In this document: in pieces, positions 47,501-57,573 of the stretch | Position numbering within the stretch: the stretch's first letter is position 1 | Layout of the letters: each line of letters opens with the position of its first letter | Assembly: GCF_009870125.1 (NCBI RefSeq) | Contig: NC_046681.1 | Location: forward strand, 28,294,001 to 28,358,000 | Direction of reading: 5' to 3' | Origin: Drosophila pseudoobscura | Lineage: Eukaryota > Arthropoda > Insecta > Diptera > Drosophilidae | DNA length: 64,000 nt | Notes under the pieces: generated by a model | What the model was told of the DNA's origin: nothing | Databases searched by the model: none | What the model saw: only the letters and a program-made list of their open reading frames with translations | Translations under genes and position numbers: made by a program

Positions 47501-48796
47501 TCCCAGCAGCAACAGTGCCGTGGACTACCTTCGCGCCCTGATGGTGCGCGCCCAGGCGGCGGAGAAGCGCTACCAGGAGCAACTGCATGTGCAGTTTGCC
47601 GAGCAGATCGATCTGGTGCATGTCTACAACTGCGAGAATCTCCTGGCGTGCCTCAAGCTACTTCAGGCCCGCACTTTGGGCGTCTCCGTGGAGCGCCTGA
47701 CGCTGGACAACGTCCGAAGGTCTGGAGAGGATTCCACCATCATTCTGCAGCTGCTGCCGCTTAAGGTAGGCACTTTTTACACCCAATATTTCTGTGGCGC
47801 CTTGGCGACGCCACCCCGCACCCCCATCTATCCATCCATCGCCCTGCTGCTGCTGCTCTTCGTCTTTTCTCTTCCTTCCTTTTTTTCGTTAGTGTTGTTT
47901 CTCTTACCTTCCCCATTTTGGCCATAAAGTGCGTCTCCAGCTTGCCGTTTCCGCTTTTGGCGACACTTGCTTTGCTATGGTGCTGCTGCGCCGCCTTTTC
48001 ACAGCATTTAAATTGTGTTTAAAATTGATTTTGAGTAGATTTTGAGTTTTTTTCACGCCGCTTCTTTTTTTGTTTTCATTTGATTGACATTCCGGCACAG
48101 TGTGACCAGGTCGACCAACTACGGTATATTGTTGTCACTTTTTGGTATATTTGGTATATTGAGGTAAAGGTATATATATGTGTATTCGTAAATAATAGTA
48201 AAATTCATATAATTAGCTAAGACAATTGCCAGTTTTCATGCATTATGTGTTTCCGAGTTTTCTCGGATGAAATTTTAATCAGAAGTAAGCTCAAGCATGA
48301 ACCGCGTTTACTGAGTGTGACCGCAGCCCATTTGAATTTTCGATGTCTATTGTTAGCGATACTTTTGGGCGATAGATAACGATTCGCCACAAAAATACGA
48401 CAGGTTACGAGTTTAAACTGAAAGTAGCTACTGTATATTTACGCTAGGTGGAGCCTCGGAATAATCGAAACTCGATTTGAAATGTAAAAGATTTTGAATT
48501 TTCTTTACCCATTGCAGATTGATGGCGCCAAGGGCACAATGGATAAATCAAGTCCCTTCTTTATCACATACAAAGTGAAGGAGGAGGGCCAGTCTGCGGC
48601 ACAGCCCTCAAAAAATGGCAACGGCAGCAGGAATACCCTTTATCCCTCGAAAATTAAAGAAACAAATCCGAAACTACCATTGTATTCGCGTGGAAGTCGC
48701 GACAAACTTATCTGCCACCTCCATGTGGACAATTTGGATGGAACACCTGAACAGATTCTGCTCGCAGGCACCGCACTAATCGTCGAGGATTATTAG
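29566..48796 (+). CDS. btv: Cytoplasmic dynein 2 heavy chain, retrograde IFT motor (25 exons, 4,227 aa)
   Basis: Coding exons: 29566-29602, 29700-30028, 30325-30409, 30683-30812, 30866-31326, 31397-31925, 31981-32404, 32470-34379, 34434-34650, 34716-34964, 35030-35707, 35806-35988, 36671-37566, 40147-40272, 40333-40467, 40532-41444, 41521-41637, 41717-41830, 41904-42006, 42666-43121, 43180-44506, 44665-45965, 46023-47410, 47469-47765, 48518-48796. Every junction is GT-AG and the sum is 12,684 nt in one frame, about the length of human DYNC2H1 (about 4,300 aa). Family landmarks in order: FHNTIGD and RKWVYLEP-like ([10 protein letters not shown]) in the tail and linker, GPAGTGKTE and [10 protein letters not shown] (AAA1), AAA2-AAA6, an antiparallel coiled-coil stalk, and a C-terminal domain ending GTALIVEDY. 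The protein returns IFT trains along ciliary axonemes; the fly gene beethoven is needed in chordotonal hearing neurons. AATAAA at 48842-48847. The intron 15 donor (GTGATA) is weak. Another gene lies antisense in three introns. Confidence 0.93.
30060..30100. repeat. (GTGYA)n repeat in btv intron 2
   Basis: Repeated GTGTA/GTGCA pentamers. Confidence 0.8.
35621..35644 (+). other. btv: btv AAA1 P-loop
   Basis: Encodes GPAGTGKT, an intact Walker A in the main ATPase site. The Walker B CFDEF follows in the next exon. Confidence 0.95.
35989..36670 (+). other. btv: btv intron 12 (682 bp)
   Basis: AT-rich. No nested gene or repeat seen. Confidence 0.7.
37280..37303 (+). other. btv: btv AAA2 P-loop
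   Basis: Encodes GPPGCGKS, an intact Walker A. Confidence 0.93.
38444..47925 (-). CDS. Antisense gene interdigitated with btv: basic repeat, Gln/His/Pro-rich protein (up to 457 aa)
   Basis: Four minus-strand coding exons with good splice sites, all phase 0: 47908-47925 (MAKMGK, donor GTAAGA), 42233-42379, 39773-39919 and 38444-39505. They lie in btv introns 24, 19, 13 and 13. The second, third and fourth all open with (W/L)(M)TPEEE and share [18 protein letters not shown], giving Glu/Asp/Arg/Lys-rich helices with about 21-residue spacing, reminiscent of the STPR DNA-binding repeats of FMBP-1-type proteins; that match is tentative. The last exon continues into a polyQ, His- and Pro-rich tail, typical of a fly transcription regulator. 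Exons 2 and 3 can each be skipped without losing frame, so isoforms with one, two or three basic blocks are possible. Promoter motif at 48098-48108. I do not recognise the gene. Confidence 0.75.
38597..38675. repeat. CAG/CTG tract (polyQ coding)
   Basis: Encodes two Gln runs on the minus strand in the last exon of the antisense gene. Further Gln-coding CAG/CAA tracts lie at about 39119-39198. Confidence 0.9.
39773..39919 (-). other. Repeated 147-bp exon, copy 1 (antisense gene)
   Basis: Acceptor TTCCAG, donor GTAGCA; encodes [12 protein letters not shown] to KKARRSN. Same length and phase as 42233-42379 and closely similar over residues 2-41 of 49. Confidence 0.8.
40905..40928 (+). other. 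btv: btv AAA3 P-loop
   Basis: Encodes GPSGAGKT, an intact Walker A, the regulatory nucleotide site of dyneins. Confidence 0.93.
42233..42379 (-). other. Repeated 147-bp exon, copy 2 (antisense gene)
   Basis: Acceptor TTTCAG, donor GTAGTT; encodes [12 protein letters not shown] to KQTPRPS. It lies alone in btv intron 19 (42007-42665). Confidence 0.8.
42666..43121 (+). other. btv: btv AAA4 exon with degenerate P-loop
   Basis: Where AAA4 should carry a Walker A, the exon reads [13 protein letters not shown], with no GK(S/T). The equivalent human DYNC2H1 loop is already non-canonical. This AAA4 probably does not bind nucleotide in the usual way. Confidence 0.6.
43530..44330 (+). other. btv: btv stalk and microtubule-binding tip
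   Basis: Two long heptad-rich helices (from about [10 protein letters not shown] to EVEPILAEA, and [10 protein letters not shown] to VLELKLQEA) flank the tip, which contains [21 protein letters not shown] and [11 protein letters not shown]. This is the dynein antiparallel stalk with the microtubule-binding domain at its end. Confidence 0.85.
48098..48108 (-). promoter_or_regulatory. Core promoter Motif 1 for the antisense gene
   Basis: The minus strand reads TGGTCACACTG, a full match to Drosophila core-promoter Motif 1 (YGGTCACACTR), 173 bp upstream of the antisense ATG and within the last btv intron. A Motif 6 match (KTYRGTATWTTT) lies at 48141-48152 on the plus strand; the two motifs often occur together at TATA-less fly promoters. 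Confidence 0.7.
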
Positions 48797-49194
48797 ATTT
48801 CAAAGATTATGAACCGAATAATCCTTCTTGAACCCTTGGAAAATAAAAAAGTGTAAACTTTCTTGTACAATATTTTTTTTTTCAGAAAATGGTTAAATGG
48901 AGTGTAAAGCGATTAATCAAAAGGGAAAGCTCATTTCCAAATTTGTTGAAGCCTTAAAGAATACCTTTCGAATTCGGATTATGATAATATATAAAACAGA
49001 ATTTACTGTGACTTATAATTGGCAAACAAAATGAAACCCAGAAATCTGATAGGAAACTTAAAAACGCTATAAAACCGACATATCTCTAATAGAGCGATTG
49101 GCGGGCTAGTGAATGGAAAGTTTCCAAATGAACGTTTCAGTTTGCATATGAAAAAAGTCAACAAAGGTTCCCGCTGTTTCCCAATTTAAGGCGG
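48797..49194. other. btv 3' flank
   Basis: Contains the btv polyA signal (48842-48847). No other gene seen. Confidence 0.6.
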
Positions 49195-49610
49195 GAAAAT
49201 CTAAAAAGGAGGTGATCTGAATAACTATTCTCCAGCAATAGCAAAAGTGAGCCCGAAGTTCGCATCGACGTAGGGGTTCACTTCATTCATCCCATCCGAA
49301 AGCAGCAGAAACATCAGCAAAGATCCACCCTACGATTTCATTCCTCCAGACAGAGTCGTATCCAAAACCGAGCCCAATTCCAGCCCGAATCATATCCCAT
49401 CAGGACAGAAGCGCATCCCATCGTACGAACCTAACACGCCATCGTCATCATTCGACCATCGACAACAATCACTTCGACTGTGGCAAACAATTGAGCGACT
49501 ACGAGGGCTACTAGTTAGATAGACAGATTTAAATATTATATAAAAATTTGTTCCACTTGTTTATTTATTTAAATTATGTTGAATAAAAAAATTAAAAAAT
49601 CATCCTTCCT
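49195..49610 (+). pseudogene. Decayed 3' end of a gene, left of the satellite
   Basis: The last 18 codons before the TAG at 49512-49514 (IDNNHFDCGKQLSDYEGY) match, with no gap, the last 18 codons of the gene right of the satellite (IDNKDFDYGNQAKSYAGC, ending 56294 on the minus strand). Further upstream the match continues but slips between frames, including a 5-base loss just before IDN. A GGDLNNYSP start near 49202 parallels GGDI-stop-HHL in the right copy. The 3' flank also matches through TTCCACTTGTT to an AATAAA. A broken copy in inverted orientation; the family is not recognised. Confidence 0.6.
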
Positions 49611-49624
49611 GTATCTTTTACTTT

Positions 49625-52600
49625 CGACTACGAAAATGAGGCCGATTTTTTGCAAAATTCATGGTGTAACCATCATGATTTTTCGCGAAAATCGTGAACA
49701 AAGTGATGTCCTCTTTTCCGATGGCAGTCGATTCGCAGGACTCTCCCGATCACGAAGAGACATGCCTCGCCACAATCGGCCCATAAATGGCCGAGATATA
49801 GCCTACAGAAAAAACCAGTATTTTAATTATATGCAAATTAAAGCCGTTGGAAGGCTATATCTCGGCTATTTATGGGCCGATCGGCGAAGGACCGACTGTA
49901 CCAGGGTCGTGAGGATTCAGACTGTGGAACGGCGTCAAAATCTCGACTACGAAAATGAGGCCGATTTTTTGCAAATTTCATGATGTAACCATCATGATTT
50001 TTCGCGAAAATCGTGAACAAATTGATGTCCTCTTTTCCGATGGCAGTCGATTCGCAGGACTCTCCCGATCACGAAGAGACATGCCTCGCCACAATCGGCC
50101 CATAAATGGCCGAGATATAGCCTACAGAAAAAACCAGTATTTTAATTATATGCAAATTAAAGCCGTTGGAAGGCTATATCTCGGCTATTTATGGGCCGAT
50201 CGGCGAAGGACCGACTGTACCAGGGTCGTGAGGATTCAGACTGTGGAACGGCGTCAAAATCTCGACTACGAAAATGAGGCCGATTTTTTGCAAATTTCAT
50301 GATGTAACCATCATGATTTTTCGCGAAAATCGTGAACAAATTGATGTCCTCTTTTCCGATGGCAGTCGATTCGCAGGACTCTCCCGATCACGAAGAGACA
50401 TGCCTCGCCACAATCGGCCCATAAATGGCCGAGATATAGCCTACAGAAAAAACCAGTATTTTAATGATATGCAAATTCAAATCGTTGGAAGGCTATATCT
50501 CGGCTATTTATGGGCCGATCGGCGAAGGACTAACTCTCCCAGGATCGTGAGGATTCAGACTGTCGAATGGCGTCAAAATCTCGACTACGAAAATGAGGCC
50601 GATTTTTTGCAAATTTCATGATGTAACCATCATGATTTTTCGCGAAAATCGTGAACAATTTGATGTCCTCTTTTCCGATGGCAGTCGATTCGCAGGACTC
50701 TCCCGATCACGTTGAGACCGTTGCCGTTGGAAGGCTATATCTCGGCTATTTATGGGCCGATCGGCGAAGGACCGACTGTACCAGGGTCGTGAGGATTCAG
50801 ACTGTGGAACGGCGTCAAAATCTCGACTACGAAAATGAGGCCGATTTTTTGCAAATTTCATGATGTAACCATCATGATTTTTCGCGAAAATCGTGAACAA
50901 ATTGATGTCCTCTTTTCCGATGGCAGTCGATTCGCAGGACTCTCCCGATCACGTTGAGACCGTTGCCGTTGGAAGGCTATATCTCGGCTATTTATGGGCC
51001 GATCGGCGAAGGACTAACTCTCCCAGGATCGTGAGGATTCAGACTGTCGAATGGCGTCAAAATCTCGACTACGAAAATGAGGCCGATTTTTTGCAAATCT
51101 CATGATGTAACCATCATGATTTTTCGCGAAAATCGTGAACAAATTGATGTCCTCTTTTCCGATGGCAGTCGATTCGCAGGACTCTCCCGATCACGAAGAG
51201 ACATGCCTCGCCACAATCGGCCCATAAGTGGCCGAGATATAGCCTACAGAAAAAACCAGTATTTTAATGATATGCAAATTCAAATCGTTGGAAGGCTATA
51301 TCTCGGCTCTTTATGGGCCGATCGGCGAAGGACTAACTCTCCCAGGATCGTGAGGATTCAGACTGTCGAATGGCGTTAAAATCTCGACTACGAAAATGAG
51401 GCCGATTTTTTGCAAATTTCATGATGTAACCATCATGATTTTTCGCGAAAATCGTGAACAAATTGATGTTCTCTTTTCCGATGGCAGTCGATTCGCAGGA
51501 CTCTCCCGATCACGAAGAGACATGCCTCGCCACAATCGGCCCATAAATGGCCGAGATATAGCCTACAGAAAAAACCAGTATTTTAATTATATGCAAATTA
51601 AAGCCGTTGGAAGGCTATATCTCGGCTATTTATGGGCCGATCGGCGAAGGACCGACTGTCCCAGGATCGTGAGGATTCAGACTGTCGAACGGCGTCAAAA
51701 TCTCGACTACGAAAATGGGGCCGATTTTTTGCAAATTTCATGATGTAACCATCATGATTTTTCGCGAAAATCGTGAACAAATTGATGTTCTCTTTTCCGA
51801 TGGCAGTCGATTTGCAGGACTCTCCCGATCACGAAGAGACATGCCTCGCCACAATCGGCCCATAAATGGCCGAGATATAGCCTACAGAAAAAACCAGTAT
51901 TTTAATGATATGCAAATTCAAATCGTTGGAAGGCTATATCTCGGCTCTTTATGGGCCGATCGGCGAAGGACCGACTGTCCCAGGATCGTGAGGATTCAGA
52001 CTGTCGAACGGCGTCAAAATCTCGACTACGAAAATAAGGCCGATTTTTTGCAAATTTCATGATGTAACCATCATGATTTTTCGCGAAAATCGTGAACAAA
52101 TTGATGTCCTCTTTTCCGATGGCAGTCGATTCGCAGGACTCTCCCGATCACGAAGAGACATGCCTCGCCACAATCGGCCCATAAATGGCCGAGATATAGC
52201 CTACAGAAAAAAACCAGTATTTTAATGATATGCAAATTCAAATCGTTGGAAGGCTATATCTCGGCTCTTTATGGGCCGATCGGCGAAGGACTAACTCTCC
52301 CAGGATCGTGAGGATTCAGACTGTCGAACGGCGTCAAAATCTCGACTACGAAAATGAGGCCGATTTTTTGCAAATTTCATGATGTAACCATCATGATTTT
52401 TCGCGAAAATCGTGAACAAATTGATGTCCTCTTTTCCGATGGCAGTCGATTCGCAGGACTCTCCCGATCACGAAGAGACATGCTTCGCCAAAATCGGCCC
52501 ATAAATGGCCGAGATATAGCCTACAGAAAAAAACCAGTATTTTAATGATATGCAAATTCAAATCGTTGGAAGGCTATATCTCGGCTCTTTATGGGCCGAT

Positions 52601-55600
52601 CGGCGAAGGACTAACTCTCCCAGGATCGTGAGGATTCAGACTGTCGAACGGCGTCAAAATCTCGACTACGAAAATGAGGCCGATTTTTTGCAAATTTCAT
52701 GATGTAACCATCATGATTTTTCGCGAAAATCGTGAACAAATTGATGTCCTCTTTTCCGATGGCAGTCGATTCGCAGGACTCTCCCGATCACGAAGAGACA
52801 TGCCTCGCCACAATCGGCCCATAAATGGCCGAGATATAGCCTACAGAAAAAAACCAGTATTTTAATGATATGCAAATTCAAATCGTTGGAAGGCTATATC
52901 TCGGCTCTTTATGGGCCGATCGGCGAAGGACTAACTCTCCCAGGATCGTGAGGATTCAGACTGTCGAATGGCGTCAAAATCTCGACTACGAAAATGAGGC
53001 CGATTTTTTGCAAATTTCATGATGTAACCATCATGATTTTTCGCGAAAATCGTGAACAAATTGATGTCCTCTTTTCCGATGGCAGTCGATTCGCAGGACT
53101 CTCCCGATCACGAAGAGACATGCCTCGCCACAATCGGCCCATAAATGGCCGAGATATAGCCTACAGAAAAAACCAGTATTTTAATTATATGCAAATTAAA
53201 GCCGTTGGAAGGCTATATCTCGGCTATTTATGGGCCGATCGGCGAAGGACCGACTGTCCCAGGATCGTGAGGATTCAGACTGTCGAACGGCGTCAAAATC
53301 TCGACTACGAAAATGAGGCCGATTTTTTGCAAATTTCATGATGTAACCATCATGATTTTTCGCGAAAATCGTGAACAAATTGATGTCCTCTTTTCCGATG
53401 GCAGTCGATTCGCAGGACTCTCCCGATCACGAAGAGACATGCCTCGCCACAATCGGCCCATAAATGGCCGAGATATAGCCTACAGAAAAAACCAGTATTT
53501 TAATTATATGCAAATTAAAGCCGTTGGAAGGCTATATCTCGGCTATTAATGGGCCGATCGGCGAAGGACCGACTGTCCCAGGATCGTGAGGATTCAGACT
53601 GTCGAACGGCGTCAAAATCTCGACTACGAAAATGAGGCCGATTTTTTGCAAATTTCATGATGTAACCATCATGATTTTTCGCGAAAATCGTGAACAAATT
53701 GATGTCCTCTTTTCCGATGGCAGTCGATTCGCAGGACTCTCCCGATCACGAAGAGACATGCCTCGCCACAATCGGCCCATAAATGGCCGAGATATAGCCT
53801 ACAGAAAAAACCAGTATTTTAATTATATGCAAATTAAAGCCGTTGGAAGGCTATATCTCGGCTATTTATGGGCCGATCGGCGAAGGACCGACTGTCCCAG
53901 GATCGTGAGGATTCAGACTGTCGAACGGCGTCAAAATCTCGACTACGAAAATGAGGCCGATTTTTTGCAAATTTCATGATGTAACCATCATGATTTTTCG
54001 CGAAAATCGTGAACAAATTGATGTCCTCTTTTCCGATGGCAGTCGATTCGCAGGACTCTCCCGATCACGAAGAGACATGCCTCGCCACAATCGGCCCATA
54101 AATTGCCGAGATATAGCCTACAGAAAAAACCAGTATTTTAATTATATGCAAATTAAAGCCGTTGGAAGGCTATATCTCGGCTATTTATTGGCCGATCGGC
54201 GAAGGACCGACTGTCCCAGGATCGTGAGGATTCAGACTGTCGAACGGCGTCAAAATCTCGACTACGAAAATGAGGCCGATTTTTTGCAAATTTCATCATG
54301 ATTTTTCGCGAAAATCGTGAACAAATTGATGTCCTCTTTTCCGATGGCAGTCGATTCGCAGGACTCTCCCGATCACGAAGAGGCATGCCTCGCCACAATC
54401 GGCCCATAAATGGCCGAGATATAGCCTACAGAAAAAACCAGTATTTTAATGATATGCAAATTCAAATCGTTGGAAGGCTATATCTCGGCTCTTTATGGGC
54501 CGATCGGCGAAGGACTAACTCTCCCAGGATCGTGAGGATTCAGACTGTCGAATGGCGTCAAAATCTCGACTACGAAAATGAGGCCGATTTTTTGCAAATT
54601 TCATGATGTAACCATCATGATTTTTCGCGAAAATCGTGAACAAATTGATGTCCTCTTTTCCGATGGCAGTCGATTCGCAGGACTCTCCCGATCACGAAGA
54701 GGCATGCCTCGCCACAATCGGCCCATAAATGGCCGAGATATAGCCTACAGAAAAAACCAGTATTTTAATGATATGCAAATTCAAATCGTTGGAAGGCTAT
54801 ATCTCGGCTCTTTATGGGCCGATCGGCGAAGGACTAACTCTCCCAGGATCGTGAGGATTCAGACTGTCGAATGGCGTCAAAATCTCGACTACGAAAATGA
54901 GGCCGATTTTTTGCAAATTTCATGATGTAACCATCATGATTTTTCGCGAAAATCGTGAACAAATTGATGTCCTCTTTTCCGATGGCAGTCGATTCGCAGG
55001 ACTCTCCCGATCACGAAGAGACATGCCTCGCCACAATCGGCCCATAAATGGCCGAGATATAGCCTACAGAAAAAACCAGTATTTTAATTATATGCAAATT
55101 AAAGCCGTTGGAAGGCTATATCTCGGCTATTTATGGGCCGATCGGCGAAGGACCGACTGTCCCAGGATCGTGAGGATTCAGACTGTCGAATGGCGTCAAA
55201 ATCTCGACTACGAAAATGAGGCCGATTTTTTGTAAATTTCATGATGTAACCATCATGATTTTTCGCGAAAATCGTGAACAAATTGATGTCCTCTTTTCCG
55301 ATGGCAGTCGATTCGCAGGACTCTCCCGATCACGAAGAGGCATGCCTCGCCACAATCGGCCCATAAATGGCCGAGATATAGCCTACAGAAAAAACCAGTA
55401 TTTTAATGATATGCAAATTCAAATCGTTGGAAGGCTATATCTCGGCTCTTTATGGGCCGATCGGCGAAGGACTAACTCTCCCAGGATCGTGAGGATTCAG
55501 ACTGTCGAATGGCGTCAAAATCTCGACTACGAAAATGAGGCCGATTTTTTGCAAATTTCATGATGTAACCATCATGATTTTTCGCGAAAATCGTGAACAA

Positions 55601-56090
55601 ATTGATGTCCTCTTTTCCGATGGCAGTCGATTCGCAGGACTCTCCCGATCACGAAGAGACATGCCTCGCCACAATCGGCTCATAAATGGCCGAGATATAG
55701 CCTACAGAAAAAACCAGTATTTTAATTATATGCAAATTAAAGCCGTTGGAAGGCTATATCTCGGCTATTTATGGGCCGATCGGCGAAGGACCGACTGTCC
55801 CAGGATCGTGAGGATTCAGACTGTCGAACGGCGTCAAAATCTCGACTACGAAAATGAGGCCGATTTTTTGCAAATTTCATGATGTAACCATCATGATTTT
55901 TCGCGAAAATCGTGAACAAATTGATGTCCTCTTTTCCGATGGCAGTCGATTCGCAGGAGATATAGCCACCAGAAAAAACCAGTATTTTAATGATATGCAA
56001 ATTCAAATCGTTGGAAGGCTATATCTCGGCTATTTATGGGCCGATCGGCGAAGGACCAACTCTCCCAGGATCGTGATTCAGTCTGCCGAA
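49625..56090. repeat. Satellite-like tandem array, about 21 units of 319 bp
   Basis: The anchor CTCGACTACGAAAATGAGG recurs at about 49625, 49942, 50261, 50580, 50826, 51065, 51384, 51703, 52021, 52341, 52661, 52981, 53299, 53617, 53937, 54255, 54565, 54885, 55204, 55524 and 55843. Most spacings are 318-320; exceptions are 246, 239 and about 310. Units are very similar. Two subfamilies differ at linked sites: one has AATTATATGCAAATTAAAGCC with CTATTTATGG and GACCGACTGT, the other AATGATATGCAAATTCAAATC with CTCTTTATGG and GACTAACTCT; some units are mixed. Each unit has a 28-bp imperfect inverted repeat and a short palindrome. The open frame of about 115 codons in many units is not a gene. The phrase CTATATCTCGGC...TTATGGGCCGATC recalls tandem repeats of DINE-1/Helentron elements, unverified. 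Confidence 0.95.
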
Positions 56091-56293
56091 CAGTGTCAAA
56101 ATAATAAGAAAAATATCCCTGATCCCTTGGAAAGGACTCAAACAACCCCAGTCCGTCATATTTCGCCAATTCGTTTCAAGGATTATTTTCGAACTATTTT
56201 ATTCATCAAAAGTTAGCTTATTATCAATAAATGAACAAGTGGAAAACAGTTTTATCTATCTTACACCTAACAACAACGAGATCTATCTAGAGT
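56091..56293. other. Flank between satellite and right pseudogene
   Basis: Holds the 3' untranslated part of the minus-strand gene, including an AATAAA (minus) at about 56196-56206, similar to the left flank in inverted orientation. Confidence 0.6.
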
Positions 56294-57573
56294 CTAGCAT
56301 CCCGCGTAGCTTTTCGCTTGGTTACCATAGTCAAAGTCCTTGTTGTCGATGGCCAGGTCGAAGGATGTCGATAGCTTGTTAGGTTAGGCCTGGCTGGGAT
56401 AGACCTCGGTCTATCTCGAATAAGCCTCGGTAATGCTTTGATAGGACTCTGTCTGGCGGGAGAAATCGTAAATGACTCGGTTTGGCCCAAAGCGTAGGGT
56501 GGATAAGTCCTCTGTAAGGGAAGATATATTTTAAAATACATCCACAATTATCTACTGATTTACTTACTCGTCTCGAAGCTGCAGCCCAACGTTTGATATG
56601 AATGGGGTGGTTGCTGACATTTCCCATGGGCGTGAACCAACACTTCCTTCGTCGATTTGATCCCTGCTGCAGGGATCCTCGGTGAAACAGCAGCGGTATC
56701 AGGGCTATGGCCCACAGTAGGAAACCCAGTGGCTGCCACAGTCCATCCGGAAGACCAGAAGGGTGAAGCCCCTTGTAAATGATGTTAAATATCGCCACCC
56801 GACCTGCTAAAATGAAAGGAAGAGTTAAATAAAATAAATAAATAACAAATGATAACTTTATAAATGTACCTGGCGCGGTAAGAGAAGGGGATCGCGGCAT
56901 AGCAGATTGTGGCCAGGGAGGGTCTCGGCCAATAGAGCAGGAGGGAATACAAACTAAAAAAAAGAGGAAAAAGAAAGAGTAAATGGAAAGATGAATAGGG
57001 GGGAAATAAGGAAATCTTACCCGGTCAAAGCCGATAAGGTAAAGCAAAGTGCAGTAGGGATCGTGGATGCAGTATCGATCCGGCAACACCCAAACGGGAA
57101 AAGCCGCCTGAGGTCGCCCGATTCTAAAAGATTCCAAAAAAGATTCCAAAAAGAGCGGAAAAGTGATGGTTAAAGACTCGGTCCACTTATCCGGGGAAAT
57201 ATATCATAAAATATACTCTCAGTAGGAACACAAATTTCGCAATCTTTATTGGGAGCTGTGATCATCGGTATTCAATTAACTTTCAACAGGGATCCCAGAG
57301 TCTTCGGCTCTGGCGTTCAGCCACCTTCCGCTAAACAAACACCCATACTTTAAAATACGCTGGAAACACAATAGAAAACAGAAAATAAACTCTGAAAACG
57401 AAATAAGCATATTTTTGGGGGAAAATATTGTGTGTGTTGGTTGTACTAACACATGCAAAGCGTTGCTGTGCGTTAGTGGCTATACCATACACAACTATTA
57501 TAGTTTACTGTTTCCCCAAAATATGATCCAAAGGAAATGTTACCTTTCGCTTACCTGTAGTTCGTTTCCATTT
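56294..57573 (-). pseudogene. Multi-exon membrane-protein-like gene with in-frame stops, right of the satellite
   Basis: Exons on the minus strand: possibly 57555-57573, then 57021-57123, 56870-56953, 56568-56806 and 56294-56511, with GTAAGC/GTAAGA/GTACAT/GTAAGT donors and pyrimidine-rich acceptors. One reading frame runs through all of them: hydrophobic TALCFTLSALTG joined to LYSLLLYW, then SSGWTVAATGFPTVG, KEVLVHAHGKCQQPP, KDLSTLRFGPNRVIYDFSRQ and IDNKDFDYGNQ. It is broken by TAA (56785-56787), TAG (56411-56413) and TAA (56384-56386) before the final TAG (56294-56296). Codon use stays gene-like after each stop, and the left copy supports this frame. I read it as a young pseudogene or a truncated gene. 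The frame choice is the uncertain part; two other frames are also open over parts of it. Product not recognised. Confidence 0.5.

Noticed and set aside
49625-56090. Repeated ORF of about 115 codons (MRPIFCKF...) in most satellite units, overlapping the next unit's ATG by about 28 bases
   Set aside because: The 319-bp period shifts frame by one each unit and similarity is equal outside the ORF, as expected from array homogenisation, not from coding constraint.
56379-57149. Continuous 256-codon minus-strand ORF
   Set aside because: It reads through clear introns (67 bp of pyrimidine-rich sequence, 63 bp AT-rich) and switches between exon frames, so it is not the real product.
57276-57571. A 25-residue hydrophobic micropeptide from splicing ATG 57571 (METNY) to an acceptor at 57391, with a polyA signal downstream
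   Set aside because: The 57555-57573 segment fits better as an internal exon of the gene to its left, and codon use in the second part looks random.
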